37,772 nucleotides of DNA from Thermoleophilia bacterium. GTDB taxonomy: Bacteria > Actinomycetota > Thermoleophilia > Solirubrobacterales > 70-9. Shown one piece after another: positions 31,745 through 37,772 of the stretch. The position numbers were made by a program, and so were the translations under genes. A model generated the notes under the pieces. The model was not told where the DNA came from, did no database searches, and was given only the letters and a program-made list of their open reading frames with translations. Location of the stretch: positions 1 through 37,772 of the forward strand of contig JAENWT010000023.1 of NCBI GenBank assembly GCA_016650125.1, read 5' to 3'. Position 1 is the stretch's first letter. Each line of letters starts with the position of its first letter.

Positions 31745-31826
31745 GAGCCTATCCCGGTAGGCAGAACTCGCCACCGCACCGCTCCGCGGCACGTTGGCTT
31801 CGCAGCCCTACCGGGATAGGCTCTAA
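31742..31826. mobile_element. 79-bp MITE-like element with TAA duplication
   Basis: Perfect 17-bp terminal inverted repeats (GAGCCTATCCCGGTAGG at 31745-31761, complement at 31807-31823) flank 45 nt of non-coding sequence. TAA directly precedes and follows the element, as expected of a 3-bp target duplication (a TNA type, seen in part of the IS5 family). The left TAA is the acylase stop codon, so the insertion duplicated the stop and left the protein whole. A hairpin-only role (terminator) is the alternative explanation. Confidence 0.65.
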
Positions 31827-31838
31827 GCGATCGAAGTA

Positions 31839-31871
31839 CCGCCCGGACCGGCCTGGTGCCGGTCCGGGCGG
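31839..31871 (+). terminator. Strong 14-bp hairpin, terminator of the acylase gene
   Basis: Perfect stem CCGCCCGGACCGGC / GCCGGTCCGGGCGG with a 5-nt loop CTGGT. If the MITE-like element and one TAA are removed, this hairpin would lie 12 bases after the acylase stop, the usual place of a terminator. No T-run follows it. Confidence 0.65.
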
Positions 31872-31922
31872 CAGCTTCATCCCGGCGCGCGGCGCAACCC
31901 GCATGCTCGGTGGTGGGAGACT

Positions 31923-31950
31923 TATACTGAGACCGATTGACCCGTCAATC
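31923..31950 (+). promoter_or_regulatory. Candidate -10 box and perfect 16-bp palindrome (TetR-type operator)
   Basis: TATACT at 31923-31928 is a good -10 hexamer. Six bases later lies GATTGAC-CC-GTCAATC (31935-31950), two perfect 7-bp arms with a 2-bp centre, ending 8 bases before the nitrilase start codon. The second gene of the operon encodes a TetR regulator, which makes autoregulation through this site likely. No convincing -35 box was found. Confidence 0.65.
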
Positions 31951-31958
31951 AACTCGCT

Positions 31959-32783
31959 ATGAGAGCCGCTGTCGTCCAGATAAACACCACCGCCGATCGC
32001 GATCGCAACCTCGAGGTTGCCGAGCGCCTGGTCCGGGCTGCCGCCGCCGATGGCGCCGGGCTCGTGGTCCTGCCGGAAAAGTGGCCCTGGCTCGCCGCCG
32101 GTGAGCAGCAGGCCGCCGGCGGCGAATCAATCGACGGCCCGGCGATGAGCGCGGCCGGATCCTGGGCCGCCGAGCTCGGCATCAGCCTGCAGGCCGGCAG
32201 CTTCACCGAGGACGGCAATGGCGCGGAGCAGCCGAGCAACACGGCCGTGATGTTTTCGCCCGACGGCGAGGTCACCGCGACCTACCGGAAGATCCACATG
32301 TTCGACGTCGACGTGGCCGGAGTCGAGTACCGCGAATCCGCTTTCGAACGAGCCGGCGACGAGATCATCACGGTGACGGCAGGCGACGCCGAGGTCGGCA
32401 TGACCATTTGTTACGACCTGCGCTTCCCCGAGCTCTTCCGCGCGCTGCTGGACGAAGGCGCCAACACCTTCACCGTTCCTTCGGCCTTCACCGCCGCGAC
32501 CGGACGTGCCCACTGGGAGCCGCTGGTCCGCGCCCGGGCGATCGAGAACCAGTCCTTCGTGCTCGCCGCCGGCCAGGTCGGCAACGCCACCCCCGAACTT
32601 GAATCATGGGGCCATTCGATGATCGTCGACCCGTGGGGCGAGGTCCTCGCTGGAGTCGAGGAGGGCGAAGGGTTCGCCACCGCCGTTCTCGACTACGACC
32701 GGCTCGCGGCGACCCGCGCTTCCCTGCCCGCGGTCGAGCATCGCCGCCCGGGACTCTTCCGCCCGAAGGAGAGGCAGGCCTGA
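31959..32783 (+). CDS. Carbon-nitrogen hydrolase (nitrilase superfamily, Nit-like)
   Basis: Cytoplasmic amidase of 274 residues. The catalytic triad is Glu40 (LVVLPEKW), Lys111 (YRKIHMFD) and Cys151 (MTICYDLRFPEL). The YRKIHMFDVD and CYDLRFPELFR signatures match the Nit1/Nit2 branch, whose members hydrolyse deaminated glutathione or omega-amides of keto acids; actual substrate not determinable here. ATG 31959 is the first in-frame ATG after the palindrome. Its stop overlaps the tetR start by one base (TGATG). Confidence 0.9.
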   Translation: MRAAVVQINTTADRDRNLEVAERLVRAAAADGAGLVVLPEKWPWLAAGEQQAAGGESIDGPAMSAAGSWAAELGISLQAGSFTEDGNGAEQPSNTAVMFSPDGEVTATYRKIHMFDVDVAGVEYRESAFERAGDEIITVTAGDAEVGMTICYDLRFPELFRALLDEGANTFTVPSAFTAATGRAHWEPLVRARAIENQSFVLAAGQVGNATPELESWGHSMIVDPWGEVLAGVEEGEGFATAVLDYDRLAATRASLPAVEHRRPGLFRPKERQA

Positions 32784-33382
32784 TGGCCCGCGAAGCAGCC
32801 ACCGAGCGGCGCCGGCAGATCCTCGACGCCGCGGTCCGGGTCTTCGCCCGCCAGGGCTTTCATTCGACCCGGGTCGCCGACATCGCCGACGAGGCCGACG
32901 TCGCCTATGGCCTCGTCTACCACTACTTCTCCTCGAAGGAGAACGTGCTCAATGAGTTGTTCTCGCAGCGCTGGTCGCTGCTCCTGGAGGCGATCGAGGA
33001 GACCGACCGCAGTTCTTCGACCCCCCAGCAGAAGCTCGGCGTCGTGGCCGGATTCATCATCGATTCCTACCGCTACGACCCCGATCTGATGAAGGTGATC
33101 ATCGTCGAGGTCACCCGGGCCGCCAATTCGTTCGGCCAGACCCACCTCGAGCAGATCAACGCCGCCTACAAGGGGATCGCCAAGATCGTCGCCGACGGCC
33201 AGGCGAACGGCACCTTCCGGCTCGACATCGATGCCGACTTCGCTTCGATGTCCTTTTACGGCGCGATCGAGCAGTTGCTGTCCGGCTGGATCTTCGGCCT
33301 GATCCCCGGCAGCGAGCGTGATTTCGACGAAGCCCAGGAGCTGATCGTCAAGACGATCTGCGAAGGACTCGACAAGCGCTAG
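32783..33382 (+). CDS. TetR-family transcriptional regulator
   Basis: Repressor-type regulator of 199 residues. Residues 8-55 form the TetR helix-turn-helix: RRQILDAAVRVFARQGFHSTRVADIADEADVAYGLVYHYFSSKENVL. The C-terminal ligand domain is helical and resembles FadR/AcrR-type proteins that sense acyl-CoAs or hydrophobic acids. It probably represses the nitrilase operon from the palindrome at 31935-31950. The stop codon lies in a perfect 16-bp palindrome, CAAGCGCT-AGCGCTTG (33373-33388), without a loop. Confidence 0.9.
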   Translation: MAREAATERRRQILDAAVRVFARQGFHSTRVADIADEADVAYGLVYHYFSSKENVLNELFSQRWSLLLEAIEETDRSSSTPQQKLGVVAGFIIDSYRYDPDLMKVIIVEVTRAANSFGQTHLEQINAAYKGIAKIVADGQANGTFRLDIDADFASMSFYGAIEQLLSGWIFGLIPGSERDFDEAQELIVKTICEGLDKR

Positions 33383-33388
33383 CGCTTG
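33373..33388. promoter_or_regulatory. Perfect 16-bp palindrome over the tetR stop codon
   Basis: CAAGCGCTAGCGCTTG is symmetric about 33380/33381 and has no loop, so it is a protein-binding-type palindrome rather than a terminator. It differs from the site upstream of the nitrilase. It may act on the membrane-protein cluster that begins 46 bases downstream, or be incidental. Confidence 0.35.
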
Positions 33389-33434
33389 CGCCACTGTTAT
33401 GCCACCACCTTCGGAGGGTATTGTGAGGTCAGCT

Positions 33435-33569
33435 ATGGACAATGAACTCGTAAGACGACTGACCTGGAGCGGAATGCTGACGATCAGCGGCGCGCTCGCC
33501 ACACTGGTTGCCGCCCGGATTGCCGCGATCGTCTACCGCCGGATCTTCAACGAGGATCCGCCCGAGTAA
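33435..33569 (+). CDS. 44-residue membrane protein, DUF4235-like
   Basis: Short ORF: MDNELVRRLTWSG, then a hydrophobic segment (LTISGALATLVAARIAAIVY) and a charged end RRIFNEDPPE. The layout resembles DUF4235 proteins, single-helix membrane proteins often placed before a holin-like and a DUF3618 gene in Actinobacteria, exactly the order seen here. GAGG lies 6 bases before ATG 33435. GTG 33423, in frame, with GGAGGG 4 bases before it, is an alternative start adding four residues. The next gene begins two bases after its stop. Confidence 0.7.
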   Translation: MDNELVRRLTWSGMLTISGALATLVAARIAAIVYRRIFNEDPPE

Positions 33570-33571
33570 CC

Positions 33572-33994
33572 ATGGCTCCTCCGGATCCCTACAAGCCTCC
33601 GGCCGACAAGACCGTCGGTGAGCTCGTCTTCGAGGTCACCGAGCAGACTTCGGCCCTGATCCGCGAAGAGATCGAGCTCGCCAAGACCGAAGTCAGTGAG
33701 AAGGTCACGGTCCTCGCCCGGGGATCGGCCGTCGGCATCGCCGCCGGGATCTTCGCCTTCCTCGCCCTGATCCTGCTGATGCACGCCTTCGCGCTCGGCC
33801 TGAATTCACTCTTCTTCGAAGGCGAGCCCTGGGCCGGTTACCTGATCGAGGCCGTCATCTTCATCGCAATCGCCGCCGGCGCCGGCTACTTCGCCTACAA
33901 CTCGTTCGAGAAGACCGGTCCCCCGATCCCGACCGAGGCGATCGAAGAGGCGCAGAAAATCAAGGCAACGCTCAATCCGGGAGAAGACGTCTGA
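33572..33994 (+). CDS. Holin-superfamily membrane protein (Phage_holin_3_6-like)
   Basis: 140 residues. An amphipathic N-terminal part (TVGELVFEVTEQTSALIREEIELAKTEVSEK) is followed by two membrane helices, about 48-72 (GSAVGIAAGIFAFLALILLMHAFALG) and 86-108 (YLIEAVIFIAIAAGAGYFAYN). Despite the name, these chromosomal actinobacterial proteins are not part of prophages; a membrane or envelope-stress role is presumed. It is co-transcribed with the genes on both sides: gap of two bases upstream, one-base overlap downstream. Confidence 0.85.
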   Translation: MAPPDPYKPPADKTVGELVFEVTEQTSALIREEIELAKTEVSEKVTVLARGSAVGIAAGIFAFLALILLMHAFALGLNSLFFEGEPWAGYLIEAVIFIAIAAGAGYFAYNSFEKTGPPIPTEAIEEAQKIKATLNPGEDV

Positions 33995-34377
33995 TGGCTG
34001 AAGAAGCCAAAAAGCCGGACGAGAGCAAGCCGTTCGAAGCTGACAAACCTTTCAAGCCCGAAGGAATCGGGCCGGACGCGCCGATCGACACAACGCCGAA
34101 CCCGCGGGTCCCCGCGGAAGGTACACCGGCACCGCCCGCGGGCGTACCGGGATCCCCTTACGCCCCGCCGCCCCCCAAGCGCACCTCGGCCCAGATCCGC
34201 GCCGACATCGAGAATCAGCGCCAGCAGCTCGGGAAGAACGTGGACCACCTGCGGGACCGCGTCACGGAGATCACCGACTGGCGCGGCCAGATCAAGAAGC
34301 ATCAGAAGAAGATCGTCATCGGAGCCGTCGCCACCGGCTTTGTAGTCGGAGGGCTGATGGCCCTCCGTCGCCGCTAG
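33994..34377 (+). CDS. DUF3618 protein
   Basis: 127 residues. A long Pro/Lys-rich, probably disordered N-terminal half (residues 1-65) is followed by the DUF3618 core: RTSAQIRADIENQRQQLGKNVDHLRDRVTEITDWRGQIKKHQKKI. The C-terminal membrane helix is IVIGAVATGFVVGGLMAL, ending RRR. The coiled-coil core could pair with the amphipathic N-terminus of the holin-like neighbour. Function unknown; the gene order with that neighbour is conserved in many Actinobacteria. Confidence 0.82.
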   Translation: MAEEAKKPDESKPFEADKPFKPEGIGPDAPIDTTPNPRVPAEGTPAPPAGVPGSPYAPPPPKRTSAQIRADIENQRQQLGKNVDHLRDRVTEITDWRGQIKKHQKKIVIGAVATGFVVGGLMALRRR

Positions 34378-34394
34378 CGAGCGCTAACCCAGCG

Positions 34395-34514
34395 TCACGC
34401 CGAGGCGGTCGAGACAGCGGCGAAGCCCATGAAGCCGATGACGAAAACGGCCATGACCACCGTGAGGACCCAGAGAGTCGCGAGACTCAATCGTGCATGG
34501 CGCGTCGTTCGCAT
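34395..34514 (-). CDS. Putative 39-residue single-helix membrane peptide
   Basis: ATG at 34514 opens MRTTRHARLSL, a basic n-region, followed by ATLWVLTVVMAVFVIGFMGFAAV and a short STASA end. A GGGGG run lies eight bases before the start on this strand. The hydrophobic profile and the start context support a real gene, but no family is recognised and no neighbour is co-oriented within 200 bases. It could also be chance in an intergenic stretch. Confidence 0.4.
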   Translation of the reverse strand: MRTTRHARLSLATLWVLTVVMAVFVIGFMGFAAVSTASA

Positions 34515-34612
34515 GGATGGATTCCCCCGAATCTCGTTGACTGGACTTAAGGATGGGCGCCGGATAGACAAGAACGTCACGAACGGCCATGTCGACTCAG
34601 CCCAAACGCTTC

Positions 34613-34653
34613 TGGCAACGGTTTCTCGTGGCATGGATATGAAACCGCGGCCA
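34613..34653 (+). repeat. Family A hairpin A5 (13-15-13, solo pair)
   Basis: Left arm TGGCAACGGTTTC, loop TCGTGGCATGGATAT, right arm GAAACCGCGGCCA. The arms pair except at stem positions 5-6, where AA faces CG, the same place as the mismatch in A1. No DUF559 gene is near. Confidence 0.85.
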
Positions 34654-34684
34654 GAGCGCGTGTTCCGCTGATCTCAACGCACTC

Positions 34685-34725
34685 TGGCAACGGTTTGACG
34701 GCCTATGGATAGGAGACCGCGGCCA
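34685..34725 (+). repeat. Family A hairpin A6 (13-15-13, solo pair)
   Basis: Left arm TGGCAACGGTTTG, loop ACGGCCTATGGATAG, right arm GAGACCGCGGCCA. It starts 72 bases after A5 (linker 31 nt), repeating the pair structure of copy A, and again carries the AA/CG mismatch at stem positions 5-6. It ends 7 bases before the ACT-domain gene's stop codon (minus strand), so it could also serve as its 3' hairpin. Confidence 0.82.
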
Positions 34726-34732
34726 AAGATTC

Positions 34733-35266
34733 TTAGAGGGGTTCGGCATCGAGCTCGGCCAGGATCACTTCTACCTCGTGTTCTTCGCCGTACCGGCTCA
34801 GGGCCTCCGTGGCGTCGGCGCGGGCGGAGCCCTCGTCGGGAATCGCGAGCTCCATCATCAGGGTGTAGACCGGTTTGTCCTCGGTTCCGGTCCGCCGGGT
34901 GCGCAGGTCGGTGATGTTGATCTGGCGGGCCGCGAGGCTCTCGGCCACGCCGTGGACGATCCCGGGCTGGTCGGCGCCGTAGACCGTAAGCACGTGAGTG
35001 GCCCGGGGGCCGCGCTCGAGGCTCTCGACCGGGCTGACCGTGATCGCGGCCAGGCCGAACTCGCGGCCGGCCTCTTCGAGCCGGGTCGACAATTCGTCAG
35101 ACGAGGTGTCATCGGGGACCGAAACGATCAGCATCACTGCGAAATGGCCGTGCAGGATTGACATCTGCGAGTCGTCGACGTTGCCGTCCATCTCCAGCAG
35201 CACCGAGGTGATACCGGCGACGATGCCCGGCCGGTCGCGGCCGATCGCCGTGACCGCGAGGTTCAA
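34733..35266 (-). CDS. Two-ACT-domain protein (GcvR-like)
   Basis: 177 residues made of two ACT domains: LAVTAIGRDRPGIVAGITSVLLEMDGNVDDSQMS and HVLTVYGADQPGIVHGVAESLAARQINITDLRTR. The layout resembles the glycine-cleavage repressor GcvR and other amino-acid-sensing ACT pairs, which have no DNA-binding domain and act through partners. TTG 35266 overlaps the DegV stop (TTGA), so translation is coupled. The longer open frame upstream lies inside degV in another frame and is not homologous. No glycine-cleavage genes are in view. Confidence 0.82.
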   Translation of the reverse strand: MNLAVTAIGRDRPGIVAGITSVLLEMDGNVDDSQMSILHGHFAVMLIVSVPDDTSSDELSTRLEEAGREFGLAAITVSPVESLERGPRATHVLTVYGADQPGIVHGVAESLAARQINITDLRTRRTGTEDKPVYTLMMELAIPDEGSARADATEALSRYGEEHEVEVILAELDAEPL

Positions 35267-36147
35267 AACTTGGATCCGACCAGTTCTGTGGGAACGGTGC
35301 CGAGGCCGAGCATGCCCGGGCCGGCGTGGATGCCGAGCACCGCCGACATCTCGTCGAGGAAGGCGCCTTCGCACTGGAAGACCTCGCGGCAGTGGGCGGC
35401 GAGTTCGTCGGCGAGCTCGGGAGCCGCGCTGTGCTGGACGGTCCAGGTGGTCTCGCCGCGCTCGGCGACCTCTGAGGCCGTGTCCTTGAGCCTCTGGACC
35501 GCCCGGGCCTTGGTCCGGACCTTGTCGTACGGTTTCACGGTCTCTTCGAGGGTCACGATCGGCTTGATCTTCAAGGTGCCACCGAACCAGGCCTGGGCAC
35601 TGCCGATGCGGCCGCCCTTGTGGAGGTACTCGAGGGTGTCGATCATGATCCAGGTCTCGACAGCCTCGCGGGCCACCTCGGTTTGCTTGACGGTTTCCTC
35701 GACCGATTTGCCTGCGCTGATCGCGTTTGCCGAGGCCAGTGCGGTCAGGGCGAGGCCGCCGGCGGTGGTCCGGGAGTCGACCACGGTGATGCGTTCGCCG
35801 CCTTTGCCTTCTGACTTCAGGTGGTCGGCAGCCTGACGGGCCGCCTCAACAGTTCCTGAAATTCCCGACGAGATGTGGAGCGAGACGATTTCCTTGCCCT
35901 GCTCGAGCAAAGGCTCGTAGACCGCCATGAAGTCACCGATCGAAGGCTGCGATGTGGTAGTCAGCTCCGGGCTGGCGAGCACCGCCTTGTAGAACTCGGT
36001 GTAGTCGGTGATCTCGTTCTCCGGCCGCTGATCCCCGTTCATGATCACGTAGAGGTTCACGATCTCGATCTGGAGGCGCTCGCGGTCCTCGGCGGTCAGC
36101 GATGCGGTCGAATCGGTGACCAGCGCGATGGCGGGATCATCTGACAC
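35263..36147 (-). CDS. DegV family protein (fatty-acid-binding, FakB-like)
   Basis: 294 residues. DegV/FakB proteins hold a single fatty acid; in Firmicutes they present it to the kinase FakA. Features: IALVTDSTASLT at the start, TSQPSIGDFM, the SSGISGTVEAAR loop that binds the carboxylate, VVDSRTTAGGLA, TLEYLHKGGRIG and the C-terminal HAGPGMLGLG with the conserved His. No FakA-like kinase is adjacent. The gene is coupled to the two-ACT protein. Confidence 0.9.
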   Translation of the reverse strand: MSDDPAIALVTDSTASLTAEDRERLQIEIVNLYVIMNGDQRPENEITDYTEFYKAVLASPELTTTSQPSIGDFMAVYEPLLEQGKEIVSLHISSGISGTVEAARQAADHLKSEGKGGERITVVDSRTTAGGLALTALASANAISAGKSVEETVKQTEVAREAVETWIMIDTLEYLHKGGRIGSAQAWFGGTLKIKPIVTLEETVKPYDKVRTKARAVQRLKDTASEVAERGETTWTVQHSAAPELADELAAHCREVFQCEGAFLDEMSAVLGIHAGPGMLGLGTVPTELVGSKF

Positions 36148-36202
36148 GCCACGGTTGTATCAGACAACGGGCGGACGGGCCGTTTTATTTAGAGTCCACC
36201 CC

Positions 36203-36457
36203 ATGGACATGCCCGTGCTCTACCGCTGCCCGACTCCGACCGACAGCCTCTGTGCCTGCGGCAGTGCGGCCAAGGCCCTCAAGAAGGCAGGGGTCGAGTT
36301 CGAATCGCGCAAGGTGCCGTACTCCAAGTCGAAGCGGCCGGAGATCGTCGAGTTGACCGGCCAGAAGCGGGTTCCCGTGCTGATTGACGGCGACGAGGTC
36401 ATCCACGACTCGAAGCGGATCAAGCAGTACGTTGAGCGCAGGTGGAGCACCCGCTAA
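36203..36457 (+). CDS. Glutaredoxin/GST N-terminal-domain protein
   Basis: 84-residue thioredoxin-fold protein: MDMPVLYRCPTPTDSLCACG, then KALKKAGVEFESRKVPYSKSKRPEIVELTGQKRVPVLIDGDEVIHDSKRI, the cis-Pro (VPVL) and E/D-S glutathione-type signature of GST N-domains. The active site is C-P-T-P rather than CPYC. A second Cys pair follows (CAC), so metal or disulfide chemistry is possible. ATG 36203 is chosen over upstream in-frame starts that lack likeness. It lies 9 bases before the ErpA-like gene, and may act with it in iron-sulfur or thiol metabolism (inference). Confidence 0.82.
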   Translation: MDMPVLYRCPTPTDSLCACGSAAKALKKAGVEFESRKVPYSKSKRPEIVELTGQKRVPVLIDGDEVIHDSKRIKQYVERRWSTR

Positions 36458-36466
36458 CCTTTGGTT

Positions 36467-36841
36467 ATGTCCGATACGCCTGAAGCCGCAATCACCCTGA
36501 CCGAAATCGCCGCCGAGAAGATCGCCGAGATGATCGGTGACCAGCCGGAAGGCGAAGAGCAGGCCCTGCGTGTGGCCGTGCGCGGTGGTGGCTGTTCCGG
36601 GTTCCAGTACGCGCTCGCCTTTGACAACAAGAGCGACGAAGACGATGTCTTCGAACATCGCGGCGTGTCCGTGATCGTCGACAAGACGAGCATGCAGTTC
36701 GTGTTCGGGTCCGAAGTCGATTACGTCGAAGGCCTCACCGGCGCCGGCTTCCAGGTCAACAACCCGAATGTAGTTGCCGCCTGTGGCTGTGGCTCGTCCT
36801 TCCAGGTGAAGGACGAAGAAGAGGTACCTGCCACCGCGTAA
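36467..36841 (+). CDS. Iron-sulfur cluster carrier/insertion protein, ErpA/IscA (HesB) family
   Basis: 124-residue A-type carrier. The three cluster Cys are present: RGGGCSGFQYALAF and the C-terminal ACGCGSSF. NNPNV before the C-terminal pair is typical of the family. ATG 36467 is preferred to TTG 36461, which would add two residues. The acidic tail (KDEEEVPATA) is short. Which apo-proteins it serves cannot be said. No other isc/suf genes are in the window. Confidence 0.93.
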   Translation: MSDTPEAAITLTEIAAEKIAEMIGDQPEGEEQALRVAVRGGGCSGFQYALAFDNKSDEDDVFEHRGVSVIVDKTSMQFVFGSEVDYVEGLTGAGFQVNNPNVVAACGCGSSFQVKDEEEVPATA

Positions 36842-36971
36842 TCGCCGGCTGGTATCAGGTTTTTCACATAAGGTTTTCCAGCTGGTGACATCTGGAAGCT
36901 GAGCAACTCTGAGACTGAGTGCGACCGTGGCAAAGGGCTGCGGTAACGCAAGCTAAGTCAAGGAGACTCAA

Positions 36972-37637
36972 GTGCATATCTTCAAGAGTTTGGACGGGGA
37001 AGGGGGGAGCTGAATCGGGTTTCTTCTCGCCCTGGCTCTCGCAGTAAGTCTCATCGGTCTCTCCATCGTTGCCGGGTCAGCTTCGGCCGGCAGCGTCACC
37101 TGTGGCGGCAACGTCGCCATCAACGAAGAGCATGAAGCCGAGAATTCGCTCGCTTACAGCGTCAAGTGCAGCGAAGACATCTCGAGTTACTCAATCGTCA
37201 GCAACCGCGAGATCAGTTACTTCAGCACTGAAGTGACCGTGTTCGCCGGTGAAGAAATCGCCGAAGGCGAGGCATTCACCTGTGAAGGCACGATCCCCGG
37301 TAACGGCATCGGCTGTTACGGCAAGGCGACCGCGGGCAACACCGCCGTGGGCACCGTCGGCCTGACTGACGAGTTGTGCGAAGCGTTCGTACAGCCCAGG
37401 TTCTGGGTCGTCGCGCAGACCACGCAGCTCAAGAAGGAAGTCCCGTTCCAGCTGACGTCGGAACCGTTCCCGCTCGCGATCCGCTGCGACACGCTGAACG
37501 CGAAGAAGAAGGCCAAGGACAAGGCAAAAAAGGTCTGCGCCAAGGTCAAGTCGGCTGAGCCCGGCAAGGCCAGGAACAAGGCTCGCAAGCGCTGCAAGGC
37601 GGCCCAGGCGGCCAACAAGAAGGCGCAACTGGCCTAG
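36972..37637 (+). pseudogene. Exported Cys/Lys-rich protein gene with an in-frame TGA in the signal peptide
   Basis: GTG 36972 has an ideal AAGGAG six bases before it and opens MHIFKSLDGEGGS, then TGA at 37011-37013. The same frame continues without break: IGFLLALALAVSLIGLSIVAG, a signal-peptide core with SASA cleavage site, then a Cys-containing domain (SVTCGGNV, YSVKCSED, FTCEGTIPGNGIGC) and a Lys-rich tail (KKKAKDKAKKVCAKVK). Reading TGA as TGG (Trp) restores a normal exported protein of 221 residues. A nonsense mutation, a sequencing error or an alternative start after the stop (CTG 37032, or ATC 37014) are all possible. No ATG/GTG/TTG lies in frame before 37233. Confidence 0.7.
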
Positions 37638-37702
37638 ATGAGTAGTTCCACGGCCACACGGCCGCAGGTCGGATCAAAGGTGACATAGGCAGACAGGTCG
37701 AA

Positions 37703-37730
37703 GTCGGCGGTAGCAACCAACACCGCCGAC
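37703..37730. promoter_or_regulatory. 9-bp perfect inverted repeat before the last ORF
   Basis: GTCGGCGGT and ACCGCCGAC with a 10-nt loop, ending just before the AAGGAG of the next ORF. It could be an operator or leader hairpin, or lie in the left end of a mobile element. Confidence 0.45.
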
Positions 37731-37744
37731 CCGAAGGAGCCTCG

Positions 37745-37772
37745 ATGCACGCCGACCTCGACCTGCTGCTTA
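37745..37772 (+). CDS. Start of an unidentified ORF (cut by window edge)
   Basis: AAGGAG lies seven bases before ATG 37745, and the visible residues are MHADLDLLL. Too short to identify. A transposase N-terminus of the IS982/IS5 kind can begin similarly, but that is a guess. Confidence 0.4.

Noticed and set aside
29141-31792. 883-codon open frame on the minus strand
   Set aside because: Antisense to the acylase gene, which has a clear signal peptide and Ntn motifs; no motifs on the antisense side.
33572-33994. Prophage remnant because of a holin-type protein
   Set aside because: No other phage genes; the holin-like/DUF3618 pair is a normal chromosomal cluster in Actinobacteria.
37011-37013. 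Selenocysteine codon
   Set aside because: It lies before a signal-peptide core in a non-redox context, and no suitable hairpin is seen right after it; TGG to TGA change is simpler.

Overview
The window reads as chromosome of a high-GC Gram-positive actinobacterium. The best guess is the class Thermoleophilia (Solirubrobacterales-like). This rests on gene content, not on a marker gene: a DUF4235-like/holin/DUF3618 membrane cluster, many CoA-dependent catabolic genes, several exported proteins with Lys/Cys-rich 'KKAKKKC'-type tails, and an AbiEi-like/DUF559 protein family. No rRNA, tRNA or CRISPR array was seen.

Layout. 1-4.4 kb: the 3' part of an MFS exporter, an exported L,D-transpeptidase, YaaA and an exported GH3 hexosaminidase. 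4.4-5.4 kb (minus strand): an enoyl-CoA hydratase-like protein and a 70-residue biotin carrier. 5.5-6.85 kb: an AbiEi-like/DUF559 gene bracketed by two pairs of 41-nt hairpins. 6.9-9.9 kb: glycosyltransferase, glycerol kinase and acyltransferase. 9.9-17.9 kb: a lactonase-like MBL hydrolase, an SDR, an exported M1 peptidase and a very large exported subtilase. 18-19.7 kb: another SDR, then a decayed AbiEi/DUF559 gene bracketed by a second hairpin family. 19.8-20.8 kb: MscL and a cupin. 20.9-27.4 kb: an acyl-CoA catabolic island. 27.5-31.9 kb: a small exported protein, MscS, a penicillin-acylase-family enzyme and a MITE-like insertion. 32-34.5 kb: nitrilase and TetR, then the small membrane-protein cluster. 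34.6-37.6 kb: a solo hairpin pair, ACT/ACT and DegV, a glutaredoxin-like protein, an ErpA/IscA protein, and an exported-protein gene with an in-frame stop. The last 28 bases start another ORF.

Main working idea. Eight hairpins share one geometry: 13-nt arm, 15-nt loop, 13-nt arm. They form two arm-sequence families. Both families keep a G/C-type AT-S-GAT motif near the 3' end of the loop. Each family brackets one AbiEi-N/DUF559 (Vsr-like nuclease fold) gene. A third pair stands alone at 34.6 kb, and a ninth hairpin of the same geometry lies upstream of yaaA. This resembles the relation between REP palindromes and RAYT transposases, but with an unrelated protein, and may be an undescribed palindrome-plus-nuclease element.

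Gene cooperation. The 20.9-27.4 kb island combines an isovaleryl-type acyl-CoA dehydrogenase, an enoyl-CoA hydratase, a carboxyltransferase beta subunit, a BKACE enzyme, a CaiB/AMACR-type protein and a MerR regulator. Start/stop overlaps indicate translational coupling for much of it. It looks like a branched-acyl-CoA or beta-keto acid degradation route with BKACE in the position where a lyase would be expected. The nitrilase-tetR operon has a perfect palindrome between a candidate -10 box and the first start codon.
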